Positions 1-8,135 of a stretch of DNA of 64,000 bases are shown here, in pieces. How positions within the stretch are numbered: position 1 is the first letter of the stretch; each line of letters opens with the position of its first letter. Origin of the DNA: Rahnella woolbedingensis (lineage in GTDB: Bacteria; Pseudomonadota; Gammaproteobacteria; Enterobacterales; Enterobacteriaceae). The stretch is from assembly GCF_003602095.1 (NCBI RefSeq), contig NZ_RAHH01000012.1:1-64000 (forward strand), in the 5' to 3' direction. A program made the translations under genes and the position numbers. The notes below the pieces were generated by a model. It was given only the letters and a program-made list of their open reading frames with translations, did not search any database and was not told the DNA's origin.

Positions 1-28
1 GCCTGAATAAGAACAGGCTAACCGGAGT

Positions 29-76
29 ACGACATTTTAACTTTGCTAGAACACGACATTATCGCTTTGCGCTGAC
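29..76. repeat. 24-bp imperfect tandem repeat beside dif
   Basis: Two adjacent 24-bp units (29-52 and 53-76) share ACGACATT and CTTTGC at the same offsets, 17 of 24 positions identical. They end seven bases before dif. No function is known to me; they could be chance or an accessory-protein site. Confidence 0.4.
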
Positions 77-82
77 ATACGC

Positions 83-110
83 AGTGCGCATAATGTATAT
101 TATGTTAAAT
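83..110 (+). other. dif: dif, XerCD chromosome dimer resolution site
   Basis: This 28-bp stretch matches the E. coli dif site as I recall it at 27 of 28 positions; only the first base differs (A for G). The XerC arm (GTGCGCATAA), the central TGTATA and the XerD arm (TTATGTTAAAT) are all intact. XerC and XerD resolve chromosome dimers here under FtsK control, so the site marks the replication terminus. The flanking DNA has no gene, as is usual around dif. Confidence 0.93.
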
Positions 111-150
111 AAGATATCAGGTTACGCATCCAATCCCGTTATTCCTTTAT

Positions 151-510
151 TCACACCTCTCCTTCTCCCATTTGCGTCTCTTCACCATAATGAATGGCTA
201 ACCAGACTGTTGGTTCGTCAGCACTTGTCCATTCGACACGATGCCTGCACAACGCCGGTATATTCACGAAGTCTCCCGAATTTATCACGCGCACTTCTGT
301 TTCGTTTTCAAATTTCAAACCCGCCGAACCCTGGAGCACTGTGACCCATTCACTTCGCGGCTGACTGTACCAGAAACCAGGCGGACTCGCCTGACCGGTT
401 GAAATAATCCTCTCAATACGGATATCTGGCCGCGTCAGCAATAACTCGAATGTTTCTTCCTTTCCGTCCTGCGCACTGATAGGAAAATGGCTAAAGAGAT
501 TCGTCACCAT
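151..510 (-). CDS. Small cupin-domain protein
   Basis: A 119-residue single-domain cupin of unknown substrate. The start is ATG at 510, because an AAGGTGG Shine-Dalgarno lies six bases upstream; a GTG three codons earlier is possible but poorly placed. The middle of the protein has the usual small-cupin pattern: EWVTVLQG, then VINSGDFVNIPALCRHRVEW, then a late WLAIHYG strand. Two His residues (CRHRVEW and AIHYG) could bind metal, but the first cupin motif lacks the classic HxH pair. It stands alone between dif and emtA. It could be a sugar or phosphomannose isomerase-like cupin; function is not assigned. Confidence 0.72.
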   Translation of the reverse strand: MVTNLFSHFPISAQDGKEETFELLLTRPDIRIERIISTGQASPPGFWYSQPRSEWVTVLQGSAGLKFENETEVRVINSGDFVNIPALCRHRVEWTSADEPTVWLAIHYGEETQMGEGEV

Positions 511-635
511 GATATCCACCTTTTGGGCTGAAAAATCGCATTCTGAACTGATCGCGCTAGGTGAATTCTGAAATTACAGCAGTACCATAATGCTGCAGAT
601 TTTACGTAGCGCATCCATTTTTCAGCACCTCAAAG

Positions 636-1241
636 CTATAAACCGGCATACGCCTTCTCGACTTTGGCCATATATCTCGGAGCCTGCGGCGCCGGATGGT
701 ACTGGCGGACATGCCAGTTAAAGGCCTCTGGCGACAGCTGATTAATCATCTGAATCGCGGTCTGCCGGTTCGCAGAGAAAGTTCGCAGCAATGCCCCGGC
801 ACCATTGGCATATGCCACTTCGGTTGCATATCGACGTGTCAGCGGATCATTGATCCAGTTGAGTTGCTGACGCTGCAATGCGCTGATGTATGCCGTTCCC
901 AGGTCAATGTTGGTTTCCGGATCCAGCAAATCGTCATCATCAGGACATCCGCGTTTACCTTTATAACGATATGCATCGCAACCGCTGGTTGAGGCTTTAA
1001 GTTGCATCAAACCAATGGCGTTTGAAGGACTTACAGCTTTTGGATTAAAACCAGATTCGACCTGAATGATAGCCTTAACGAGTTTACGGTCGACTTTATA
1101 CTGGTCAGCGGCATCCTCAATTTCATCATCGTAGGCATGCGAATCGTATTTCTTATACTTGGGCTTACTCGAGCAGCCAGCCAAAATCATCAGCATGATA
1201 ATCATACTGAGTCTGAAAGGTTTTTTTTGTAGAGAAATCAT
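636..1241 (-). CDS. emtA: Membrane-bound endo-type lytic murein transglycosylase (EmtA/MltE)
   Basis: A 201-residue lipoprotein that cleaves the peptidoglycan MurNAc-GlcNAc bond inside strands, forming 1,6-anhydroMurNAc. The N-terminus has a lipobox, ILAGC, with Cys23 as the lipidated residue, so the mature enzyme is membrane-anchored. The SLT domain follows: catalytic Glu62 in VESGFNP, the SNAIGLMQLKAST block, YANGAGALLRTFS, and the C-terminal HPAPQAPRY. These match E. coli EmtA as I recall it, at nearly the same length (203). An insertion (KGKRGCPDDDD) differs from E. coli. It is transcribed alone, divergent from the AraC-type regulator. Confidence 0.92.
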   Translation of the reverse strand: MISLQKKPFRLSMIIMLMILAGCSSKPKYKKYDSHAYDDEIEDAADQYKVDRKLVKAIIQVESGFNPKAVSPSNAIGLMQLKASTSGCDAYRYKGKRGCPDDDDLLDPETNIDLGTAYISALQRQQLNWINDPLTRRYATEVAYANGAGALLRTFSANRQTAIQMINQLSPEAFNWHVRQYHPAPQAPRYMAKVEKAYAGL

Positions 1242-1460
1242 GAATTTCCACGGTTTAAATAAGTGAGTCTCAGCGCTGATAAGATACCGTTATCATCCCT
1301 CAGGATCATGCATAAATCTGTTTTTTTTTACCCCAAAACTTGTGACCGGCATTAAAAATTTGGCATCTGCGCCCTTTTCTTGCTAATTACTGCCAGGGCC
1401 CAGGCTTATCTGATACACTTTAATTCTGGCTCATTATGTATGAAAGGTATTTTTAACGCC

Positions 1461-2438
1461 ATGACGGCAATTCTGATTATCGTCCCTGACGGGGGCATGT
1501 TATTTGAAGCGGCGGGCATCGCCGATATCCTTATGCAGGCCAATCAGCTGTTGCCGGATGCTGCCTCAAATTCACCTTATCAGGTGACGGTGGCAACCAC
1601 GCAACCGCACCGCGTAGTTCATGGTGTTTCAGGCCTGAATCTGCTGGCCGATCACCGGCTTTGCGATCTCGACCCTACGCTGCCCCGGGACACAATAATG
1701 GTCACTGGCAAAGGGCTGACTGAGGAAGAAGGTTCGAGCGTTGTCAGCTGGCTGCAACAAGCCGCACCCCATGCGCGGCGCGTGGTGTCTATCTGCGGCG
1801 GTGCCATGCTGCTGGCTCACGCCGGGCTGCTCAATGGTCGCCATGCCACCACACACTGGCGGTTGCTTGATACTTTGCAGGCGAAGTTTCCGCTGGTCAA
1901 AGTCGAGCGCGGGCCGATGTATGTTCAGGATGGAGAGATCTGGACATCGGGCGGTGTCAGTTCCGGCTTTGATCTCACTCTGGCACTGGTCGAAGATGAC
2001 CACGGTTTCAGCGTTGCCAAAAACGTCGCGCAGAATCTGGTGATGTTTCTCCGCCGTCCGGGTGGACAGTCTCAGTATAGTCGCTATCTTTTGAATCAGG
2101 CCAGCGAAGGCCCTATTCGTGAACTTCAGGCCTGGCTGCCGGAAAATCTTAACGCCGATTTATCCGTTGAAGGTTTGGCCGGGCGAGTGGCAATGAGCCC
2201 GCGTAATTTTACCCGGGTTTTCACACGCGAAACGGGTATCACGCCGGCGAAATATGTCGAAGAAGTTCGCCTCAATGCTGCCAGACAGCTTCTGGAACAA
2301 ACAACCCAGGACATCGGGCAGATTGCAGTGATCACAGGGTTCGGTGGCGGCCTTAATTTACGTCGTGTTTTTGAAAGAAATTTGCAACTGACACCCACAG
2401 AATACAGAGAACGCTTTTGCTCACGCATGTTGGCGTAA
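1461..2438 (+). CDS. GlxA-type transcriptional regulator (DJ-1/PfpI domain plus AraC HTH)
   Basis: About 325 residues. The first 190 or so form a DJ-1/PfpI-like amidotransferase fold with the nucleophile-elbow motif SICGGAMLLAHAGLL and the following HATTHW. The last 100 residues are an AraC-type double HTH (LSVEGLAGRVAMSPRNFTRVF, then IGQIAVITGFGGGLNLRRVF). This architecture is the GlxA regulator family, where the N-domain is thought to sense a small molecule and is usually not catalytic. The start at 1461 (MTAILIIVPDGG) fits the family; 1440 is an alternative in the same frame. It reads toward the GAPDH gene 78 bp downstream and may regulate it, which is inference from position only. Confidence 0.85.
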   Translation: MTAILIIVPDGGMLFEAAGIADILMQANQLLPDAASNSPYQVTVATTQPHRVVHGVSGLNLLADHRLCDLDPTLPRDTIMVTGKGLTEEEGSSVVSWLQQAAPHARRVVSICGGAMLLAHAGLLNGRHATTHWRLLDTLQAKFPLVKVERGPMYVQDGEIWTSGGVSSGFDLTLALVEDDHGFSVAKNVAQNLVMFLRRPGGQSQYSRYLLNQASEGPIRELQAWLPENLNADLSVEGLAGRVAMSPRNFTRVFTRETGITPAKYVEEVRLNAARQLLEQTTQDIGQIAVITGFGGGLNLRRVFERNLQLTPTEYRERFCSRMLA

Positions 2439-2516
2439 ATAGATCTATTGTTGTCATTTACGCCAACCCTCCTCCGGACTATATTAACCGCAAGTCAGAT
2501 AACTAAGGAGTTCATC

Positions 2517-3527
2517 ATGGTCAAAGTTGGTATTAACGGATTCGGCAGGATTGGACGTAACGTTTTGCGCGCTGCAATCGGCCGCGATGATTTTCAGGTT
2601 GTCGCTATTAACGACCTGACTGACAGCAAAACACTGGCCCATCTTCTCAAATATGATTCTCTCTCCGGCACATTACAGGCAGATGTAAAAGCTGGCGAAG
2701 GTCAGTTACAGGTCGATGGCAAGACTATCCGCGTGTTCTCTGAAAGAGACCCCGCCGCTATTCCCTGGAGCAGTGTGGGCGTTGACATCGTCATCGAAGC
2801 CACCGGTTTATTCACTGAAAAAGAAAAAGCGGAAGTTCATATCACCAAAGGCGGTGCTAAACGCGTCATCATTTCTGCTCCGGCCAAAAACGACGACATC
2901 ACTATTGTGATGGGTGTAAATGATGGCCAGTATGATCCGGTAAAACATAAAGTCGTCAGTAACGGCAGCTGCACCACCAACGGTCTGGCTCCTGCAGCGC
3001 AGGTTTTGCATCAGACATTCGGCATTGAACATGGACTGATGAATACCACGCATGCCTATACCAACAGTCAGGCGCTGCATGACCAGCCGGAAAAAGATTT
3101 ACGCGGAGCACGCGCGGCGGCTGTTTCGATTGTTCCCTATTCCAGCGGCGCGGCAAAAGCTATCGGCAAAGTCATCCCGGAACTGGATGGTCGTATGACG
3201 GGCTATTCATTGCGTGTGCCGGTCCCCGTGGTTTCTATCGTTGACTTAACAGTGAATTTGAAACGTGAAGCCACCGTTGAGGAAATCAATGCCGCTTTCC
3301 GTAAGGCGTCTGAATCCGGTCCTCTGAAAGGGATCCTCGGTTACAGCGAAGAACCTCTGGTTTCCAGTGATTATCGCGGCGACCCGCGCTCTTCTATTGT
3401 CGACGGGCTTTCAACGCTGGTGATTGGCGGCAAACTGGTGAAGATTCTGGCCTGGTATGACAACGAATGGGGTTTTTCAAATCGCCTGGTCGACCTGGCC
3501 CTGTTGATGGAAAAACGTGGTTTATAA
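2517..3527 (+). CDS. gap: Type I glyceraldehyde-3-phosphate dehydrogenase
   Basis: A 336-residue GAPDH that oxidises glyceraldehyde-3-phosphate to 1,3-bisphosphoglycerate. ATG 2517 follows TAAGGAG by six bases. The Rossmann motif NGFGRIGR is at residues 7-14, and Asp33 after the second strand suggests NAD rather than NADP. Catalytic Cys152 lies in SNGSCTTNG, where most GAPDHs have SNASCTTNC: the second Cys is Gly here. The catalytic His is in TTHAYTNSQ, and the C-terminus has WYDNEWGFSNR. The sequence looks closer to Gram-positive type I enzymes than to E. coli GapA, so it may be a second, accessory GAPDH. A strong terminator follows. Confidence 0.9.
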   Translation: MVKVGINGFGRIGRNVLRAAIGRDDFQVVAINDLTDSKTLAHLLKYDSLSGTLQADVKAGEGQLQVDGKTIRVFSERDPAAIPWSSVGVDIVIEATGLFTEKEKAEVHITKGGAKRVIISAPAKNDDITIVMGVNDGQYDPVKHKVVSNGSCTTNGLAPAAQVLHQTFGIEHGLMNTTHAYTNSQALHDQPEKDLRGARAAAVSIVPYSSGAAKAIGKVIPELDGRMTGYSLRVPVPVVSIVDLTVNLKREATVEEINAAFRKASESGPLKGILGYSEEPLVSSDYRGDPRSSIVDGLSTLVIGGKLVKILAWYDNEWGFSNRLVDLALLMEKRGL

Positions 3528-3557
3528 TCCCTTTAGTTCCTGCGAGACCAATAACAG

Positions 3558-3581
3558 ACACCGCCGTATGGCGGTGTTTTT
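3558..3581 (+). terminator. Rho-independent terminator after gap
   Basis: An 8-bp GC-rich perfect stem (ACACCGCC / GGCGGTGT) with a four-base loop is followed by TTTTTA. It lies 30 bp after the gap stop codon, at a convergent junction. Confidence 0.88.
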
Positions 3582-3659
3582 ATATGGCTTACAGACTGTC
3601 ACCATTATTAAAGAACATTACTGTATGTTGTAACTAATAATACTGTTCCTGCTGATTTT

Positions 3660-5093
3660 TCAACAGATCCGCCGTGCTACCACTCCCAGTACTGTTGCCA
3701 GTTTTTCAATAATCTCCCCCTGATGTCCGATTCCTATCGCACAATGATGCGCGGGTCCTGCACACGACCAGTTTTTGGTAAATTCCCGCGCAGACAATGC
3801 AAAACGGTAACGGCTGTTGGTATTACCGATATCCAGGATTTCGCCTTCGACCGACTCCCCTTCAGCGTATTGTAAAATCACCTGATTATTAACGTCTTCG
3901 ATAACTGAAAGGAAGGTTACCGGCCCTTTGCGGACACTCATCTGAATTGAAATTCCTTTGCCCGGTTTGCCGTGATAAACAGGCAAAGGAACCAGCCGTA
4001 CGTCACCTTCCGCCATCACAGGATGAGCCGGTCCGTCATGGCCCCACAGCACAACGTCATCATCAAAATCAATGCCGTAGGGCTCTGAGAATGATCCGCC
4101 CGCCCCGAGCAACGACATGATTTTCATCGCAATAACATTCTTGATTTCATACTCCCCGGCAACAGGAATATTCCGCCCTGTCAGCAGCGTATTACCGAGG
4201 ATCACCGACGTCACAATATTCTCATAAGCATTGCCCGGCGCACCTTCATAGTAATAGGCCAGAGCATCCAGTCCGTTATTGCCGACCAGCTGATCAAGCG
4301 CGACGGCGGTTGTCACTGCCCTTTCCAGCTCGGTTTTATCGCAACTGGCATCAATGCGGAGACTTTCCCCGACTTCCTGCTGTTTTGCTTCCCGTTGTCT
4401 GTCGCTGACCTGCTCACGCAAACTGTTCAGCTCGCACATCTCAAGCGGTTTAAAGCGGACGCCCAATCTGGCCGAAAGATTGGTCATGTTGGAATACACA
4501 TCCACCATACCGTTGTAATAATGCCCCAGCACACCCACAGTGCTTTTACTCAGCTGATTTTTCACAGTCATCGCAGTCAGCCATTGCTGTGTTTGCTGCC
4601 AGACATACGGATCATTATTGAGTGCGCCGACTATCATTTCGTAAGTAATACCCGCGCGGTTAAACACATTAGCCAGCTCCGGTGCGCTGCATGCCTGACA
4701 ATGTGCCAGCCATTCGCCGGTGCGCGCTCCGCGATCGGTCATCTCGCGGATAATTTGATACGGAAGATTACGTTCAGGCTGAAGTGCCAGGATCAGCACC
4801 GGAACCTGAAATTGCTGCACCAGCGGCAGCACCGTTGAGCTCAGTGCATAAGTACTGATAGCGATAACAATAACGTCAGGGGAAATCTGTTTCAGCTCGC
4901 TGGCCAGCGTGTCACTTTTTTCCACGCTGTCGACCAGCCCGCCGTTATGAATGATGACTTGCGGCGAAGCCAGCTTCTTCTCGATCTCATCAAGATAACC
5001 GGTCAGCCGCGCTTCCAGTCCGGTGAATTGTGGCCAGTAGGTATTCAACCCTATCCCGAATAAGGCCGCGTTAAGCGGTCGTGAATTGCGCAT
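3660..5093 (-). CDS. L-arabinose/L-fucose isomerase-family protein (orphan)
   Basis: A 477-residue protein of the arabinose/fucose isomerase superfamily. The start follows AGGAAA by six bases. Candidate metal ligands of this family are visible: Glu in YYYEGAPG, Glu in VAGEYEIKN, His in [10 protein letters not shown] and His in [12 protein letters not shown]. The middle pattern ([13 protein letters not shown] then [25 protein letters not shown]) is typical of AraA relatives. It is not the biosynthetic AraA of the ara operon, and no kinase or aldolase gene lies beside it, so its substrate is unknown. It is convergent with gap and transcribed alone. Confidence 0.8.
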   Translation of the reverse strand: MRNSRPLNAALFGIGLNTYWPQFTGLEARLTGYLDEIEKKLASPQVIIHNGGLVDSVEKSDTLASELKQISPDVIVIAISTYALSSTVLPLVQQFQVPVLILALQPERNLPYQIIREMTDRGARTGEWLAHCQACSAPELANVFNRAGITYEMIVGALNNDPYVWQQTQQWLTAMTVKNQLSKSTVGVLGHYYNGMVDVYSNMTNLSARLGVRFKPLEMCELNSLREQVSDRQREAKQQEVGESLRIDASCDKTELERAVTTAVALDQLVGNNGLDALAYYYEGAPGNAYENIVTSVILGNTLLTGRNIPVAGEYEIKNVIAMKIMSLLGAGGSFSEPYGIDFDDDVVLWGHDGPAHPVMAEGDVRLVPLPVYHGKPGKGISIQMSVRKGPVTFLSVIEDVNNQVILQYAEGESVEGEILDIGNTNSRYRFALSAREFTKNWSCAGPAHHCAIGIGHQGEIIEKLATVLGVVARRIC

Positions 5094-5280
5094 CGTTTTT
5101 CCTCAACTGTGAATAACCCGTTGAGGATGAGTCTAAGGAGAGAGATGCCCTTGTACCTTTGCGTGAAGGCCAAAAAACTAAGATGTGTGGCAAAAAAATC
5201 ACAAAATTAAAAATCTGGAAGCAGGATCGCAATTCGCCGAAGAACTTCCCGGCACTGCTCAGCGCCGGGAAAACGAGGAT

Positions 5281-5694
5281 TCATTCTTCCTGCGGGCCAA
5301 TCTGCATAAACGGGTTATACGCAATTTCCCATAGATGTCCGTCCGGATCGGCGAAATAGCCTGAATATCCGCCCCAGAATACTTTTTGCCCGGGCTTAAT
5401 CAGTTTGCCGCCCGCTTTCACCGCCTGCGCTAATACGGCATCCACTTTAGCTTCACTGGGGACGGTTTGCGCCAGTGCCATCCCCCGAAATCCTTGCCCG
5501 TCTGCGCTGACCTGCGCATCCTTTGCCAGCTCCTCCCAGGGGAATAATGATAACCAGGCACCGGCTAATTCGAAGAAGCTGACGCCGTCAGAATCGATAG
5601 CCACTTTCGGGAAGCCAAGCCCGTGCTGATAAAACTCGGTGGCGACGGCTAAATCTTTAACGCCCAAAGTGATCATGTTGATGACAGGTTGCAT
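5281..5694 (-). CDS. VOC-superfamily (glyoxalase-like) protein
   Basis: A 137-residue vicinal-oxygen-chelate fold protein. It starts with VINMITLGVKDLAVATEFYQ, typical of the first beta-alpha unit, and ends with YFADPDGHLWEIAYNP, where Glu would be the metal ligand. The start has a GGAG about seven bases upstream. Family members include glyoxalases, dioxygenases and antibiotic-binding proteins; nothing here picks one. It is divergent from the MarR gene 201 bp away, so MarR control is plausible but unproven. Confidence 0.85.
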   Translation of the reverse strand: MQPVINMITLGVKDLAVATEFYQHGLGFPKVAIDSDGVSFFELAGAWLSLFPWEELAKDAQVSADGQGFRGMALAQTVPSEAKVDAVLAQAVKAGGKLIKPGQKVFWGGYSGYFADPDGHLWEIAYNPFMQIGPQEE

Positions 5695-5895
5695 CGTTAT
5701 TCTCCGTCAGAGGGATAAAAGTAGTGATGAGAAAGGCCTTTCTGACAGCATAAATAGTTTCTAAATACTTTGCTTAGATCCTGCTTCCACTTGTCTCAAA
5801 ATGTTAACAACCGCCTCCCTTTTCTGGTAAATGTTGCCCATCATGCTACTCTGACGCGACTAAAAACTTGCTTACGCTCCGACAGTGAGGAACCA

Positions 5896-6354
5896 GTGAC
5901 CACATTACGCCGCCGCCCGGAAGCAACCTCTCCCACCGTTCGTTTTTTACCGGAAACCATCCATATTGGTCGCCAGTTGCGCACATATTGTGATGCCCGC
6001 TTCAAAACCATTGGCCTGACTCTGGCCCGTGGCCAGGTGTTATTACATCTGGAAGCCGCCAATGGCCGCCTGCCACAAGGTGAACTCACCACGCTGCTGG
6101 AAGTGGAACACCCGACCGCTATCCGCCTGTTCGACAGCCTGGCAGAACTGGGTCTGCTGGAACGTTGCCCCGGTGAAACAGATCGCCGTTCAAAAGACAT
6201 TAAGCTGACCGAAGCCGGCACCGAACTCGCCAATCAGGTTCGCAGTATGACCGATGATATTCTTATCCGCGTGATGGAAGGCATTGCGCCGGAAAACGTT
6301 GATATCGCACGCGGCGTTCTCGCCTGTATCACAGCCAATATCGCCGCACTGTAA
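5896..6354 (+). CDS. MarR-family transcriptional regulator
   Basis: A 152-residue winged-helix regulator when started at GTG 5896, which has GAGG five to six bases upstream and gives the usual family length; the frame is open further upstream without support. The HTH is in GELTTLLEVEHPTAIRLFDSLAELGLLERC and the wing in ETDRRSKDIKLTEAG, the DxRxxxxxLT signature of MarR proteins. These dimers usually repress nearby genes and release DNA on binding aromatic ligands. The divergent VOC gene and the convergent dehydrogenase are the nearest possible targets. Confidence 0.87.
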   Translation: MTTLRRRPEATSPTVRFLPETIHIGRQLRTYCDARFKTIGLTLARGQVLLHLEAANGRLPQGELTTLLEVEHPTAIRLFDSLAELGLLERCPGETDRRSKDIKLTEAGTELANQVRSMTDDILIRVMEGIAPENVDIARGVLACITANIAAL

Positions 6355-6470
6355 GTGGCGTTTTGCTTCCATAACTCAACGCTATTACAACGTCCGAACG
6401 GATGACCAATAGCCAGATGATCTGGTTTATATTGCGAGGTTTTGAAAAAACACGAAAAAGCACAGGAATA

Positions 6471-6492
6471 ACCGGCTCTTCCGTGAGCCAGT
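6471..6492 (-). terminator. Possible hairpin at marR/dehydrogenase convergent junction
   Basis: A GGCTC / GAGCC stem with a six-base loop lies between the two convergent genes. The T-run is weak, so this is only a candidate terminator. Confidence 0.35.
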
Positions 6493-6499
6493 TGAGGGT

Positions 6500-7399
6500 T
6501 TACTGAGACGATTTGCTGCCCAGATAGCGGTAAACCACCGCCAGATCCTGATCGCCGTAACCGCCATCAACGGCACTTTGCCAGGTCTGACTGATGCGTT
6601 TCATCACCGGTAACTCAAGCTTGCTGCCCGCATCAATCGCCAGATTGATATCCTTCAGCGCCCAGGTCAGTTGCATCTGCGGGGTATAATCACCGCTTTT
6701 GAACATCTCCATTTTACCTTTGATATAAGGCGCGGCCAGCGGCCCTCCTTCCAGCACATTCCACAGATCATCGGTAGTGAATCCCAGCTCTTCTGCCAGC
6801 TGCGTGCTTTCTGCAATCCCTTCCATCATGGCAATCAGCCAGGCATTGACGACCAGCTTCATTTTTGAGGCACGCCCGGCTTCGCCCAGCCATTTGGTGG
6901 CTTTAGAAATAGCAGCAAAAACCGGCTCCACCGCAGCACCCTTTTCGCGATCGCCGCTGGCAAGCACCACAATCTGCGCCTGTTCTGCCGGCGCTTTCGT
7001 GCCGGAAACCGGTGCATCAAAGAACACGACATCCGGCCGTTGCGCCTTAATCAAGGCAATCAGAGATTCGGTGCCTTCCACGCCGAGCGTCCCCATCTGC
7101 GCGATAATCCCGCCCTGTTTCAGACCGGCAAGCAAACCATTATCCCCCTGATAAACCTCCAGTGAGGTTGCCGCGTCAGACAGCATGGTGATCACCACAT
7201 CCGCGCCCTGTACGGCTTCACGCGGAGTCAGTCCACGCAAAGCGCCAGCAGCCACTAAATCATCACCACGGGAAGCCGTACGGTTCCACACGCGAGTGGT
7301 GAATCCTTTTTTAATCAGATTTGCGGCAAATGCATGCCCCATTGCGCCCAGTCCCAGCACTGCGACGACGGGTTGTTGCTGACAGGTTTGCTGACTCAT
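6500..7399 (-). CDS. NAD(P)-dependent beta-hydroxyacid dehydrogenase
   Basis: A 299-residue member of the 3-hydroxyisobutyrate / tartronate-semialdehyde dehydrogenase family. AAGGAG lies seven bases before the start. Visible motifs: cofactor loop GLGAMGHAFAANL near residues 16-28, substrate-binding DAPVSGTKAP (the family norm is DAPVSGG, so one Gly is Thr here), and the catalytic segment GEAGRASKMKLVVNAWL with the conserved Lys and Asn. The C-terminus KDINLAIDAG is also typical. The substrate (hydroxyisobutyrate, glycerate, or an imine in the case of imine reductases) cannot be told from the sequence. Confidence 0.86.
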   Translation of the reverse strand: MSQQTCQQQPVVAVLGLGAMGHAFAANLIKKGFTTRVWNRTASRGDDLVAAGALRGLTPREAVQGADVVITMLSDAATSLEVYQGDNGLLAGLKQGGIIAQMGTLGVEGTESLIALIKAQRPDVVFFDAPVSGTKAPAEQAQIVVLASGDREKGAAVEPVFAAISKATKWLGEAGRASKMKLVVNAWLIAMMEGIAESTQLAEELGFTTDDLWNVLEGGPLAAPYIKGKMEMFKSGDYTPQMQLTWALKDINLAIDAGSKLELPVMKRISQTWQSAVDGGYGDQDLAVVYRYLGSKSSQ

Positions 7400-7619
7400 G
7401 CCTTACTCCTTGCGTAAACAATCAATAATGTAAAAAGGCTAACACCACAGGACTTTACCGCGATAGTGGCTTCTGTAAGCGAATGCAACAGAAAGGCTGA
7501 TATTACTTAACCTATGCCGACTAAGTGGCGTAACATACGCGCTTTCGTGCCTGGGCGTGGCCGTGATTTATCCGGGCAGCTTATGATTTGACTGATAATA
7601 TTCAGGAGTAGCAAGCATT

Positions 7620-7991
7620 ATGAGTAAAGTCGTTTTAATCGGGATCATTTCAGTCATTTTTGTATTGATGGTTTTGATGCTGGGTTCCGTCTACGTTTAT
7701 CCGTGGTGGATGCAGCGTTCAACTGAAGGCGCATGTGCTCAGTTAACCAAAGATAACGCCATTGATACCGTGACCCGTGACTATATGGAAAACCGCATCC
7801 CGAACTGGGGTAATGATAAAGACAACATGGGGACGTCCGTGCCGGTTCTGAACTTTATCAGCGATGACGTGAAAGAAGACAAAGGGACTTACAACATCCC
7901 CTTCAGCGCTAAAGGCCCGAATGGTACGCTGAGTTATGTCGCGCACTTCAACTGTTCCAACCATTATGTGAAGTATTCCACCGTCGAATAA
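7620..7991 (+). CDS. Small membrane-anchored hypothetical protein
   Basis: A 123-residue protein I do not recognise. Residues 4-28 (VVLIGIISVIFVLMVLMLG region) form one hydrophobic segment, probably an uncleaved signal anchor, followed by VYPWWMQRS and a polar periplasmic domain of about 90 residues. Two Cys (GACAQLTK and FNCSNHY) could form a disulfide outside the cytoplasm. AGGAG precedes the start by 11 bases. It sits alone between the dehydrogenase gene (divergent) and the TonB receptor. The coding bias looks real and no antisense gene competes. Confidence 0.7.
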   Translation: MSKVVLIGIISVIFVLMVLMLGSVYVYPWWMQRSTEGACAQLTKDNAIDTVTRDYMENRIPNWGNDKDNMGTSVPVLNFISDDVKEDKGTYNIPFSAKGPNGTLSYVAHFNCSNHYVKYSTVE

Positions 7992-8080
7992 GTGTTTCCC
8001 TCCCTGTCTTCGGGGAGGGTGACCTATTTGTAAGTAATAAAAGATCTGATTTTATTTCTCTTTGTAAAAATGCGAATTAA

Positions 8081-8105
8081 AATGCAAACCGTTATCATTT
8101 GCATT
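8081..8105 (+). promoter_or_regulatory. Candidate Fur box upstream of the TonB receptor
   Basis: An inverted repeat with perfect 8-bp arms, AATGCAAA and TTTGCATT, surrounds CCGTTATCA. The central 19 bp match the classic Fur consensus at about 12 of 19 positions. It lies about 30 bp before the receptor ATG. Iron-Fur repression of a siderophore receptor is expected from known biology. Confidence 0.65.
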
Positions 8106-8135
8106 TGTTGCTTTTTTTCTCAGGGAAATGTTCAC

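Noticed and set aside
3660-5093. L-arabinose isomerase araA
   Set aside because: The N-terminus lacks the AraA pattern, and the ara genes of this chromosome lie some 60 kb away at the other end of the window.
5159-5359. 66-residue plus-strand open frame beside the VOC gene
   Set aside because: It overlaps the conserved C-terminus of the VOC protein on the other strand and has no family features.
8012-8019. KOPS polarity as proof of the dif side
   Set aside because: I noticed octamers at 8012 (pointing away from dif) and at 19557 and 61888 (pointing toward it). Three sites found by eye are too few; a full GGGNAGGG strand count is needed.
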